Part shown: piece after piece, positions 34,401-42,486 of the stretch
Position numbering within the stretch: the stretch's first letter is position 1
How the letters are laid out: every line of letters starts with the position of its first letter
Assembly: GCF_013403955.1 (NCBI RefSeq)
Contig: NZ_JABFDG010000004.1
Span: 309,298 to 373,297 of the forward strand
Length of the DNA: 64,000 nucleotides
Direction: 5' to 3'
DNA from: Winogradskyella vidalii
GTDB taxonomy: Bacteria > Bacteroidota > Bacteroidia > Flavobacteriales > Flavobacteriaceae
Position numbers and translations under genes: made by a program
The notes under the pieces: model-generated
What the model was told of the DNA's origin: nothing
The model's input: the letters and a program-made list of their open reading frames with translations, nothing else
Database searches by the model: none

Positions 34401-34961
34401 CTATAATTTGAAGTTCTCAACAAAAACACGTCCATTAGATCTGATGATTGCTGTATAATTACCTCTTACAGATGGATCTAATTTGTAAACACGGTTTAAA
34501 ACATCCTGACCTTTTACAGTTTCAGAGTGGATAAGTTCATTTTTAAAATATAACTCTACAGTCATTTCGTTAATATCAAGACCTAATTTTGAAATGATAA
34601 TTCTAGAATCTTTTGCTCTAAATACAGGCTTGTAAATCGTTTTGCTTCTGCTATTAGTATAAGTTACTACATTTTTCTTTACTTCTAGAGAGTTAATTTC
34701 AATTTCAAAATCTTTATTAACTTCAACAGTATAAGTACCATCTTTTAATTGTGAAAAATCATAAAGGTTTTTAATGTTACCATCAAAATTAATAAGTCCA
34801 CTGTAGATGATTTCACCTGAAGCATCAGCTACTGAAATGTAATCTCCTTTACTAACTTCGTTAAAATTAGTGTTTGTTTCTAAAGTTGTGTCTGCGTAGC
34901 TTGTGAATGTTCCTCCTAACACCACAGCTAATACTAAAATGTTTTTAAATAATGCTTTCAT
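34401..34961 (-). CDS. Small secreted protein, tandem paralog 1 (two T9SS-CTD-like repeats)
   Basis: 186 aa with a signal peptide (LFKNILVLAVVLGG, mature start near ADTTLE). The mature part has two halves with the same strand pattern: residues ~40-90 (ISVADASGEIIYSG ... YDFSQLKDGTYTVEV) and ~130-186 (MTVELYFKNELIHSET ... YTAIIRSNGRVFVENFKL). Each recalls a T9SS type A sorting domain (xDxSxLxxGxYxVxI) but lacks the NPxP-type start. It shares most positions with the proteins at 35777 and 36948. Each gene has its own promoter and terminator. Function unknown; a cell-surface or matrix role is only a guess. Confidence 0.82.
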   Translation of the reverse strand: MKALFKNILVLAVVLGGTFTSYADTTLETNTNFNEVSKGDYISVADASGEIIYSGLINFDGNIKNLYDFSQLKDGTYTVEVNKDFEIEINSLEVKKNVVTYTNSRSKTIYKPVFRAKDSRIIISKLGLDINEMTVELYFKNELIHSETVKGQDVLNRVYKLDPSVRGNYTAIIRSNGRVFVENFKL

Positions 34962-35031
34962 AATATTCTATTTCTTAAATAATTTTATTCTTCTTTTTTA
35001 TTATCGTTGCTTTTACAACGACGTAACACTG

Positions 35032-35129
35032 CAAATTTATAGCAGCTTTAGAATATAGAAAACATCAAATTTGGCACGTTTATATGCATAATTAACCTAA
35101 TGAATTTATGTTTCTTTTTATTGGGTTAA
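35032..35129 (-). promoter_or_regulatory. Promoter and conserved inverted-repeat element of paralog 1
   Basis: On the minus strand the -7 box is TAAATTTG (35032-35039). At the -33 position (23 bases upstream) it reads ATG, with a TTG 3 bases further away. Upstream lies TTAACC (35092-35097) - 25 bases - GGGTTAA (35123-35129), identical in spacing to the elements of paralogs 2 and 3. Confidence 0.72.
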
Positions 35130-35139
35130 AATAGTATAT

Positions 35140-35350
35140 GTTTTTGTTAGATCGCTATAGGTTTTAAGATTTGTAGGAAAAACAAACTGAATTTGAAAAG
35201 CGATTATGCAACTAGAATTTTAAACGTATTATTAAATACTATTGACAATAGTTTATTTAAAAAAGTTAAATATTGCTAATTAATATTCCAATCAATGATA
35301 TTGAAAACGGAGTAGCATAAAATTAGAACTCAGCATTAATTATAAGCGTG
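35140..35350. repeat. Duplicated non-coding segment, copy 1
   Basis: From TTGTTAGATCGCTATAGGTT onward this stretch aligns base for base with interruptions to 36515-36735 (shared blocks include AATAGTTTATTT/AATAGTTGATTT and ATATTGAAAACG). It shows that the tandem duplication included upstream non-coding DNA. No open frame of useful size is present in 35130-35718; the part after about 35360 shows nothing I can name. Confidence 0.6.
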
Positions 35351-35718
35351 ATTTCAACTTAATGTATGAGATTTCTAAGGGGTTTTGTTAATGAAATCAA
35401 TTATTGTCACTTTGAGGATTACTAAAATCTAGATATATTTTGATTAAAATCACCTTTCGAAACAAAACTAAAGGTCATTAAAACGAGAATTACGAATAGG
35501 TTTCGTTTCAATATTTATTGTAGCGATTCAACTGACAACTAAACTTATATCGAACTCAAGTTTTAAGTTTATAGAAAACTTTAGAAGCTCGTTATAAAAT
35601 GTATGAATGTCAAAGTGTATTAGGGCACTATTATATATAGGTAGGAAAACAGAAAATGATAGTGTGGAGTAGAAGTGCTGTTTAAGTGCTAGAGGTCTTG
35701 ATAGGAGGTATTTTAAAC

Positions 35719-35751
35719 AAAAAAAGTGAGCCGATTAAAGCTCACTCTTTT
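35719..35751 (-). terminator. Terminator of paralog 2
   Basis: AGTGAGC / GCTCACT hairpin with flanking A and T runs, 26 bp beyond the stop of paralog 2 (minus strand). It is nearly identical to the hairpin at 34345, as expected from tandem duplication. Confidence 0.83.
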
Positions 35752-35776
35752 AAACAATTTAAAATATTTTTAAAAT

Positions 35777-36334
35777 CTATAATTTGAAGTTTTCAACGAA
35801 CACACGTCCATTAGATTTGATGATTGCTGTATAGTTACCTCTTACAGATGGATCTAATTTGTAAACTCTGTTTAAAACATCGTTTCCTTTTACAGTTTCA
35901 GAGTGAATAAGTTCGTTTTTGAAATATAACTCTACAGTCATTTCATTGATATCTAAACCTAATTTTGAAATGATAACTCTAGAATCTTCAGCTCTAAATA
36001 CAGGCTTATAGATAGTTTTACTTGTGTCATTAGTAAAAGTTACTACATTTTTATTTACTTGTAGAGAGTTAATTTCAATTTCAAAATCTTTGTTTACCTC
36101 AACAGTATAAGTACCATCTTTCAATTGTGAGAAATCATAAAGGTTTTTAATGTTACCGTTATAATTAATAAGTCCACTGTAGATTACTTCACCTGAAGCA
36201 TCAGATACTGAAATGTAATCTCCTTTACTAACTTCGTTAAAATTAGTGTTTGTTTCTAAAGTTGTGCTTGCGTAACTTGTGAATGTTCCTAACACCACAG
36301 CTAATACTAAAATGTTTTTAAATAATGCTTTCAT
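35777..36334 (-). CDS. Small secreted protein, tandem paralog 2 (two T9SS-CTD-like repeats)
   Basis: 185 aa from the ATG at 36334, which begins the same signal peptide as paralog 1 (MKALFKNILVLAVVLGTFTS); a longer frame upstream runs through the promoter and is rejected. It is almost identical to paralog 1 over the whole length, differing at scattered positions, so the duplication is recent. Same two-halved mature domain with YDFSQLKDGTYTVEV and NYTAIIKSNGRVFVENF. Function unknown. Confidence 0.84.
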   Translation of the reverse strand: MKALFKNILVLAVVLGTFTSYASTTLETNTNFNEVSKGDYISVSDASGEVIYSGLINYNGNIKNLYDFSQLKDGTYTVEVNKDFEIEINSLQVNKNVVTFTNDTSKTIYKPVFRAEDSRVIISKLGLDINEMTVELYFKNELIHSETVKGNDVLNRVYKLDPSVRGNYTAIIKSNGRVFVENFKL

Positions 36335-36405
36335 AATTTTTATTTTAACTAATAATATTTTATTTCTTCTTTTATCTCCGTTGCTGTTACAACGTTTTAA
36401 CACTG

Positions 36406-36503
36406 CAAATTTATGATGGCTATAGATTATAGAAAACAACAAATTTGGCAATTTTATATACAGAATTAACCTGATGAATGTGTGCTATTTTGTCTTGGGT
36501 TAA
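36406..36503 (-). promoter_or_regulatory. Promoter and conserved inverted-repeat element of paralog 2
   Basis: Minus strand: -33 TTG (36437-36439), 23-base spacer, -7 TAAATTTG (36406-36413), a full Bacteroidota promoter. Starting 26 bases further upstream is TTAACC (36466-36471) - 25 bases - GGGTTAA (36497-36503). Confidence 0.78.
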
Positions 36504-36514
36504 AATAGCATACA

Positions 36515-36735
36515 TTGTTGTTAGATCGCTATAGGTTTAAGTATTGGAGGGAAAATGAACGGAATTTGTAAAGTGATAATGCAACTGGTATTTTAAATGT
36601 ATTGCTAAATACTAAAAACAATAGTTGATTTTAAAAACTAAATTCTGCTAATTGAAGCGTATTAAAATTTCAGTCAATAATATTGAAAACGAAACAGCAT
36701 AAAAATTAAAAACTTAGTATTAATTATAAGCTCAT
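36515..36735. repeat. Duplicated non-coding segment, copy 2
   Basis: Counterpart of 35140-35350, starting TTGTTAGATCGCTATAGGTT and ending near TATTAATTATAAGC, with small insertions and deletions. The 36504-36888 gap holds no gene. Confidence 0.6.
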
Positions 36736-36888
36736 TAAAAACTTGGAAGCTGCTACCGTTAGTCAAATATGAATGAATGTAGCAGTGTATTTAGGTAGTA
36801 TATAAAGTAGGAAACTAAAAAATGATAGAAGGAATGGAAGTGCAGAGAAAGTGACCGCGTCTGGTTAGTCAGCTAAATTTTAAACAAA

Positions 36889-36922
36889 AAAAAGTGGGCA
36901 ACTAACATAACGCCCACTTTTT
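36889..36922. terminator. Terminator of paralog 3
   Basis: AAAAAGTGGGC / GCCCACTTTTT, 11-bp arms with a 12-base loop and A/T runs on both sides, 26 bp beyond the stop of paralog 3 on the minus strand. Confidence 0.85.
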
Positions 36923-36947
36923 CGAATAAACCAATATAAACAACAAT

Positions 36948-37505
36948 CTAAATTCTAAAATTCTTTACAAATACTCTATCGTTAGATTTTACAATAGCAG
37001 TATAGTCACCTGAAATATTTTTGTCGAGTTTGTAAACTCTATTTAATACCTTTTCTCCTTTTACAGTTTCTGTGTGAATTAATTTATTATCAAAATAAAG
37101 CTCAACTTGCATTTGTGGCTTGTCTAAAGCTATTTTTGAAATGATAACTCTACCATCTTCAACTCTAAACACAGGTTTAAAGATTTTTTTATTTTTTTGA
37201 GATAATATAATAACATTCTCGTTTTTTACTTCTACAGTACTAATTTCAATTTCAAAATCTTTATCGATTTCAATCATATAAATACCATTCTTTAATTGTG
37301 AAAAATCATAAAGACGGTTAATATTACCATCGTAATTAATTTGACCACTAAAGACAATCATTCCAGCTTCATCAGTAACTGAAATTGAATTTCCTTTTTT
37401 TACATCACTAAAAATAGATGATAATTCTAATGTTGTGTTTGCGTAGCTGGTGCATGTTCCTAACATTACAGCTAATACTAAAATGCTTTTAAATAATGTT
37501 TTCAT
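36948..37505 (-). CDS. Small secreted protein, tandem paralog 3 (divergent copy)
   Basis: 185 aa with signal peptide MKTLFKSILVLAVMLGT. It has the same two-halved architecture as paralogs 1 and 2 (YDFSQLKNGIYMIEI; VELYFDNKLIHTETVKG; YTAIVKSNDRVFVKNFRI) but is clearly more diverged, so it is probably the oldest split. It is the copy next to, and divergent from, the AraC regulator at 37789. Function unknown. Confidence 0.83.
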   Translation of the reverse strand: MKTLFKSILVLAVMLGTCTSYANTTLELSSIFSDVKKGNSISVTDEAGMIVFSGQINYDGNINRLYDFSQLKNGIYMIEIDKDFEIEISTVEVKNENVIILSQKNKKIFKPVFRVEDGRVIISKIALDKPQMQVELYFDNKLIHTETVKGEKVLNRVYKLDKNISGDYTAIVKSNDRVFVKNFRI

Positions 37506-37614
37506 AATGTTTCAATCTTTTAAGTTAAACTGAAATTTTAAACTTGCCTTTTTAATTTTCTCTTTTTCTTTTAAGGTGGCAATATTTTTTTGTCAGCTAA
37601 ATCATTCAACACTA

Positions 37615-37771
37615 CAAATATAGAGTGGCATTAAGATCTAAAAAACAACGATTTTGGTAGATTTATATGCATAATTAACCTTACGATGGTTTTTGTTAAT
37701 GTATTGGGTTAAAATGGTGCATATTTTTGATAATTTGCCATAGGTTTTAAAATTTGATCAACTTAACTTTG
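37615..37771. promoter_or_regulatory. Divergent control region: paralog 3 promoter, inverted repeat, AraC promoter
   Basis: Minus strand: -33 TTG (37646-37648), 23-base spacer, -7 TATATTTG (37615-37622). Then, 26 bases upstream, TTAACC (37675-37680) - 25 bases - GGGTTAA (37706-37712). Plus strand: a -7 box TAACTTTG (37764-37771) 17 bp before the AraC ATG. The inverted repeat lies between the two promoters and could control both. The 283-bp gap holds nothing else. Confidence 0.75.
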
Positions 37772-37788
37772 CACCAGATAATTATGTT

Positions 37789-38667
37789 ATGAATACAAGA
37801 AAACCTACATTAGAAAGAATTAGTCCTGAATTTGGTAGTTCCATATTAGTAAGGAAGCACAAAATAGATGCTTATAAAGGAGAAGTAAAGCCTTTTTGGC
37901 ATTTTCATCCTGAAATAGAATTGGTATATGTAAATAAAGGCCAGGGAAAACGTCATATAGGCAACCATTTATCTTATTTTAATAACAGTCAACTCTTATT
38001 GATAGGATCTAATTTACCGCATAATGGTTTTACAGATCGTTTAACTATTAATGGTTCTGAAACCTTAGTCCAATTTAAACCCGAATTTTTAGGAGATAAC
38101 TTCTTTGATATTCCAGAAATGGAAGCGATTAACAAAATGTTTGAGCTTTCTAAAAAAGGAATTCTTTTTGGTGTAAAGACCAAACAAAAGCTTGGGAAAA
38201 AAATTGAAAAGCTAAATGAGAAAAAAGGTTTTAAAAAGGTTTTAATTCTACTCGAAGTGTTACATGGCTTAGCAAAAGCTGAAGATTACACTTTGCTTAA
38301 TGCAGACGGCTATGCTTTTGAAGCAGAACCTCAAGACAGCGCTAAAATTGATGTGATTTTTAAACACATTAACCAAAACTTTCAAGAACATATTAGTTTA
38401 GATGAAATTGCAGATAAAGTTAGTATGACGGTTCCTGCGTTTTGTCGTTACTTTAAACGTGTAACAGGAAAAACATTTACTAAGTTGGTTAATGAATATA
38501 GAGTTGTACATGCAACCAAGTTACTTTCTGAAAGTCAAATGAGTATTGCAGATATTAGTTTTGAATGTGGTTTTAATAACTTTTCACACTTTAATAAGCT
38601 ATTTAAAGAGTTTACAGGTAAAAGTGCCTCCAAATATAGAGGTGAATTAAAATTAATGCTTCAATAA
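37789..38667 (+). CDS. AraC family regulator with N-terminal cupin domain
   Basis: 292 aa. The N-terminal cupin-like sensor has FWHFHPEIELVYVNKGQG (two histidines and glutamates as in AraC-type sugar sensors). The C-terminal AraC DNA-binding domain follows at about 190-290 (SLDEIADKVSMTVPAFCRYF; IADISFECGFNNFSHFNKLF). It is divergent from paralog 3 and shares its control region, so it is the best candidate to bind the TTAACC-N25-GGGTTAA element before all three paralogs. That link is inference. A 57-codon gene follows 16 bp downstream. Confidence 0.92.
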   Translation: MNTRKPTLERISPEFGSSILVRKHKIDAYKGEVKPFWHFHPEIELVYVNKGQGKRHIGNHLSYFNNSQLLLIGSNLPHNGFTDRLTINGSETLVQFKPEFLGDNFFDIPEMEAINKMFELSKKGILFGVKTKQKLGKKIEKLNEKKGFKKVLILLEVLHGLAKAEDYTLLNADGYAFEAEPQDSAKIDVIFKHINQNFQEHISLDEIADKVSMTVPAFCRYFKRVTGKTFTKLVNEYRVVHATKLLSESQMSIADISFECGFNNFSHFNKLFKEFTGKSASKYRGELKLMLQ

Positions 38668-38683
38668 TAAATACGGATTTATT

Positions 38684-38857
38684 ATGGATGATAAAATAGA
38701 TATTGCAATTAGTTATTATACTAAGAAAGGTCAAGATATTTTAGATACCGTAAATTCAAGTTGTAGTTTAACTGCTGATCAAATTATTCATTACGGTGAA
38801 GAAATGGCTGCTATAGAATATAAGCTTACGGCTTTAGAGGTAGCGAAAGAGAGTTAA
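38684..38857 (+). CDS. Small hypothetical protein downstream of araC-type gene
   Basis: 57 aa (MDDKIDIAISYYTKKGQDIL...), acidic and probably helical, with no signal or membrane segment. It starts 16 bp after the AraC stop and is likely co-transcribed; its stop is 6 bp from the convergent HD gene's stop. Codon use resembles neighbouring genes. I recognise no family. It may be a real small protein acting with the regulator, or it may be a chance frame. Confidence 0.6.
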   Translation: MDDKIDIAISYYTKKGQDILDTVNSSCSLTADQIIHYGEEMAAIEYKLTALEVAKES

Positions 38858-38863
38858 TAAGTC

Positions 38864-39520
38864 TTACTTTTTTCCGTCCCACTCGGCATAAAATTGTTCT
38901 AAAAAGCCTTTCATATAGTTATGGCGTTCTAAAGCGATACGCTTGCCAGTTTTGGTATTCATCTGATCTTTTAGAAGCAATAATTTTTCGTAAAAATGAT
39001 TGATGGTCGGTGCATCTGAATTTTTATATTCAGCCTTTGTCATACTAAGGTTCGGCTTTATATCCGGGTTATAAAGTGGTCTATCTTTAAATCCTCCATA
39101 ATTAAAACAGCGTGCTATGCCAATGGCACCAATAGCATCTAGGCGGTCGGCATCTTGTACAACTTCCATTTCTTTTGAAGTGAAAATGGTGTCGTCAAGT
39201 GAATTTTTAAAGGACATGTGTGCTATAATTTGAGTCACATGTTCAATGATTTTATGGTCTGCATTGTTGTTTGAAAGAAATGTTTCTGCTTTTTTAGGAC
39301 CAATTGTTTCATCGCCATCATAGAATTTAGAATCAGCTATATCGTGCAAAAGCGCCGCTAAGGAAACCACTAAAATATCGACTTGTTCATTTTTAGCAAT
39401 AAGAAGCGCATTTTTATATACACGCTCTGTATGAAACCAATCATGACCGCCTTCGGCATGTTTTAGCTCTTGTTTTACAAAAGACTTGGTTGTGGTTATA
39501 AGTCGGTTAGTGCTGTGCAT
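38864..39520 (-). CDS. HD-domain phosphohydrolase
   Basis: 218 aa. HD metal-ligand residues are visible: His in GGHDWFHTERVY, the HD pair in ALLHDIADSKF, and a later Asp in VQDADRLDAIGAIG. The layout fits the YedJ/metal-dependent uncharacterised HD group that hydrolyses phosphate esters or nucleotides. It is 11 bp downstream of the acyl-ACP desaturase gene and likely in its operon with plsC. Substrate unknown. Confidence 0.9.
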   Translation of the reverse strand: MHSTNRLITTTKSFVKQELKHAEGGHDWFHTERVYKNALLIAKNEQVDILVVSLAALLHDIADSKFYDGDETIGPKKAETFLSNNNADHKIIEHVTQIIAHMSFKNSLDDTIFTSKEMEVVQDADRLDAIGAIGIARCFNYGGFKDRPLYNPDIKPNLSMTKAEYKNSDAPTINHFYEKLLLLKDQMNTKTGKRIALERHNYMKGFLEQFYAEWDGKK

Positions 39521-39531
39521 ATTTAAACTTA

Positions 39532-40512
39532 TTAAGCTGGGTCAACCCATTTAAATTTGAATGAATTTTCAGGGATTTTCATGCGCTCAGACAAACGATA
39601 CATTCTCGGTGGTAGTTTCATAAGGTAATCTCTGGCTTTTTCAGCTTCTTCGTTTAGCCCTGTCATGTTACCTATATCCCAACGGTCAATTAATTTTTGA
39701 AGGATATCTACATAATCATTAGAAGTGTAAACACCAATACGTTGTGCGGTGTTTGAGAACTCTTCAAAGGCCGTTCCGATACTTTCACCAGATTCTCTAA
39801 GAAAATGGGCTGGCATAGCGATTTTTCGCTTCATCATATCGTGAAAAGCCATCATCATTTGATTTGGGTCTACAGCAAAAATACGTTCTACAAATTCTGA
39901 ATAGGCGTGGTGGTGACGCATTTCATCTCCAGAAATAATTCTACACATTTTGGCTAGATGTTTATTGCCTTTCTGTTTGGCAATTTTGGCCACACGATTG
40001 TGAGATACATAGGTTGCTAATTCCTGAAAGCTGGTGTAAACAAAGTTTTTATAAGGATCTCTACCGGTTCCGATATCAAAACCATCGTTAATTAAATACT
40101 GTGTGGTTTTTTCAATTTCACGCATATTAACGCGTCCTGAGAGGTATAAATATTTATTTAAAACATCGCCATGTCTGTTTTCTTCTCCCGTCCAATGTCT
40201 TAGCCAAGTAGACCAGCCATTACGTTCTATTTGGTCAACGCCTTCTACATCCATAAGCCAAGATTCGTAACTTGGTAAAGCTTCTTCGGTAATCATATCG
40301 CCTACTAAAACCACCCAGAAATCATAAGGCAATTCTTTAGAGAGCGCTCTAATTTCTTTTACTTCTTCATAGAAAGACTCTTTTGTAGAATCGGGTAAAA
40401 AATCGGTAGGCTGCCAAATTTTTTCAACAGGAATTAGGTATTTTTCAATAAGGGATTGTACATCTTTTTCGAGATGCTGCATCACTTCCAATCTTACATT
40501 TTTCAACGACAT
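39532..40512 (-). CDS. Acyl-ACP desaturase (diiron, stearoyl-ACP 9-desaturase type)
   Basis: 326 aa from the ATG at 40512; the longer TTG frame overlaps plsC and is rejected. Diiron ligands appear as EENRHGD (about residue 130) and DEMRHHHAYSEF (about 215), the ExxH and (D/E)ExRH pair of soluble acyl-ACP desaturases. It would introduce a double bond into acyl-ACP using O2 and ferredoxin-type electrons. It sits between plsC and the HD gene, consistent with membrane lipid synthesis. Confidence 0.91.
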   Translation of the reverse strand: MSLKNVRLEVMQHLEKDVQSLIEKYLIPVEKIWQPTDFLPDSTKESFYEEVKEIRALSKELPYDFWVVLVGDMITEEALPSYESWLMDVEGVDQIERNGWSTWLRHWTGEENRHGDVLNKYLYLSGRVNMREIEKTTQYLINDGFDIGTGRDPYKNFVYTSFQELATYVSHNRVAKIAKQKGNKHLAKMCRIISGDEMRHHHAYSEFVERIFAVDPNQMMMAFHDMMKRKIAMPAHFLRESGESIGTAFEEFSNTAQRIGVYTSNDYVDILQKLIDRWDIGNMTGLNEEAEKARDYLMKLPPRMYRLSERMKIPENSFKFKWVDPA

Positions 40513-40534
40513 AATTTGATGTTTTTTTAAGGGT

Positions 40535-41272
40535 TTATTTCTCGAGGCCTTCAACAATGCTTTGTTCTACTTGCTCAATTAGCTCGGTCTTATCTGTAAA
40601 GTTAATAATTTCTAAGGGCTTATGGACGGTAAATGTCATATGATTCCCTATTCCCATAGGAAAATTCCCATAGCGCAGCATCTTCCAAGAGTTATTTACG
40701 GTAATCGGAACAATGATAGCAGAAGGGATTTTTTTTATCAGCATTTCTAAACCTTTAGTCTTAAAAGGTCTTGGAACGCCATTTTTACTTCGTGTGCCTT
40801 CAGGAAAAATAACCGCTGCTCTTTTGGTGTTTTCAATATATTCACCAAAGGTCATCATAGCAGATAAAGATTGTCTCGGATTTTTTCGATCTATTAAAAC
40901 CGATCCACCATGGCGTAAATTATAAGATACACTTGGGATGCCTTTGCCGAGCTCTTTTTTAGAGACAAATTTTACGTGATGTTTGCGTAAATACCACATT
41001 ATTGGCGAAATATCAAACATACTTTGATGGTTAGATACAATGATTAACGGGCGTTCCTTGCTAAATTTATAGGGGTTGTTAAATGAAATTCTTGTACCTA
41101 AAAGATTCAGACAGCGCATGATAAAAAACTGAAGCCAATCTACACTAATTTTAAGCGCTTTGTATCCAAATACATTAAAGCTAACCCATTGGATGACGTG
41201 AAATATGACTAAGGTTAAGCCAAAGCATAAATAAAATACAACCGAAAGCGGATAAGCTAATAGTTTTCTCAT
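40535..41272 (-). CDS. plsC: 1-acyl-sn-glycerol-3-phosphate acyltransferase
   Basis: 245 aa from the ATG at 41272, which begins an N-terminal membrane segment (LAYPLSVVFYLCFGLTLVIF). The catalytic HX4D motif is NHQSMFD and the substrate-binding motif is FPEGTRSK, both diagnostic of PlsC/LPLAT enzymes. It acylates lysophosphatidic acid to phosphatidic acid at the inner membrane. The desaturase downstream (22-bp gap) supports a lipid operon. Confidence 0.93.
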   Translation of the reverse strand: MRKLLAYPLSVVFYLCFGLTLVIFHVIQWVSFNVFGYKALKISVDWLQFFIMRCLNLLGTRISFNNPYKFSKERPLIIVSNHQSMFDISPIMWYLRKHHVKFVSKKELGKGIPSVSYNLRHGGSVLIDRKNPRQSLSAMMTFGEYIENTKRAAVIFPEGTRSKNGVPRPFKTKGLEMLIKKIPSAIIVPITVNNSWKMLRYGNFPMGIGNHMTFTVHKPLEIINFTDKTELIEQVEQSIVEGLEK

Positions 41273-41303
41273 GTTACAAATGTAAATCAAAGCCGTTTAT
41301 GAA

Positions 41304-41330
41304 CAAAAAAACCACGAAATAATTCGTGGC
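41304..41330 (-). terminator. Terminator of the bacilliredoxin gene
   Basis: CCACGAA / TTCGTGG hairpin followed, on the minus strand, by a run of seven T. It lies about 60 bp after the bacilliredoxin stop. Confidence 0.75.
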
Positions 41331-41389
41331 TTTGTAGTGTTTGAGCTTCTCCTAATAACGATTAGGATTGTATGCTCTATTCTAATGTT

Positions 41390-41800
41390 CTAACAATGTT
41401 CGTTATAAGCATCTTTAAGATTCTCGGCAATTAATTCTGCAGGACGACCTTCAATATGATGACGCTCTAGCATGTGTACTAATTCACCGTCTTTAAATAA
41501 TGCCATACATGGAGAACTTGGAGGAAAAGGAACCATGTGAGCTCTCGCTGCATCAACAGCATCTTTATCTACACCTGCAAATACAGTAAAGATATGATCT
41601 GGTTTTTTTGCATTTTCTAAACTCGTTTTAGCTCCTGGTCTTGCATTTGCTGCGGCACATCCACAAACCGAATTAACAACAACTAAGGTTGTACCTTCTT
41701 TTGCTAGTGCAGTTTCTACAGCATCTGATGTATGTAATTCTTCAAAACCTACGCTGGTTAAATCCTCACGCATTGGCTTTACTAATTCTGCTGGATACAT
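41390..41800 (-). CDS. BrxA/BrxB family bacilliredoxin
   Basis: 136 aa, single thioredoxin-like domain. The CGC motif of this family lies in VVNSVCGCAAANARPG (about residue 52), and HMVPFPPSSPCMALF is conserved near residue 110. In Bacillus these proteins remove bacillithiol from protein thiols; in Flavobacteriia bacillithiol is also made, but its use by this protein is inferred. Transcribed alone. Confidence 0.9.
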   Translation of the reverse strand: MYPAELVKPMREDLTSVGFEELHTSDAVETALAKEGTTLVVVNSVCGCAAANARPGAKTSLENAKKPDHIFTVFAGVDKDAVDAARAHMVPFPPSSPCMALFKDGELVHMLERHHIEGRPAELIAENLKDAYNEHC

Positions 41801-41954
41801 ATTTTTTAATTTTTTAATTAATTCTTACTTTGTCTCGATAGTTATCGGGACGCAAAGGTAAGGAAAATTAATGCGCATGCACAATCTTGAATTTTTAGAT
41901 TTAATACGACCATCTTTCCTTATATAATATACAGTAGTCCATATAAATATTTAA

Positions 41955-42353
41955 TTACTTACTAAGCGTATATTGGAAGCCATCAGCGGCAACACCTTGG
42001 TCAATAACAAGTTGATTGTTTGTTAGCGTTATAATTTTAGAATTTGTATTTTCAATTACCAATGTGGTATCGGTAGCCGTAGTAATAACATCATAAGTGT
42101 AGATCCCAGAAGGGTAGCCGCTATGTATAACATTGTGGGTATTGTTATTAGTAACGGTAATTTCGGTGTCATCAAAATTCCAAGTAATTAATCCTGATTC
42201 AAAATCGTCGTTAACGCCAGGAAAACCACCATTGACATTTATTAAAGACCAATTGCCATGCAATGTTGTGGTTGAACTTTGTGGTGCATCATCGTCGCTA
42301 TTACAACTAAAAAAAATTAATGTAAAAGCTAAAATAAATAGTTGATATTTCAT
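41955..42353 (-). CDS. Lipocalin-like lipoprotein
   Basis: 132 aa from the ATG at 42353. A lipoprotein signal peptide ends in FFSCNSDDDAPQ: lipid Cys followed by acidic residues, as for surface-exported Bacteroidota lipoproteins. The mature part (HGNWSLINVNGGFPG..., ITWNFDDTEITVTNN) looks like the small lipocalin-like beta-barrel domains common in Flavobacteriia. Single gene; function unknown. Confidence 0.78.
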   Translation of the reverse strand: MKYQLFILAFTLIFFSCNSDDDAPQSSTTTLHGNWSLINVNGGFPGVNDDFESGLITWNFDDTEITVTNNNTHNVIHSGYPSGIYTYDVITTATDTTLVIENTNSKIITLTNNQLVIDQGVAADGFQYTLSK

Positions 42354-42486
42354 GTTGTATTCGTATTGTTTGCCTTGTATAAAATACAACTTTTTTAAAT
42401 AGATGGTCTACAAACGGTAACAATTTACCTGTTCAATCTACTAACATATAGTATATTTACAACTTTATAAAATCTAAATAATAAAT

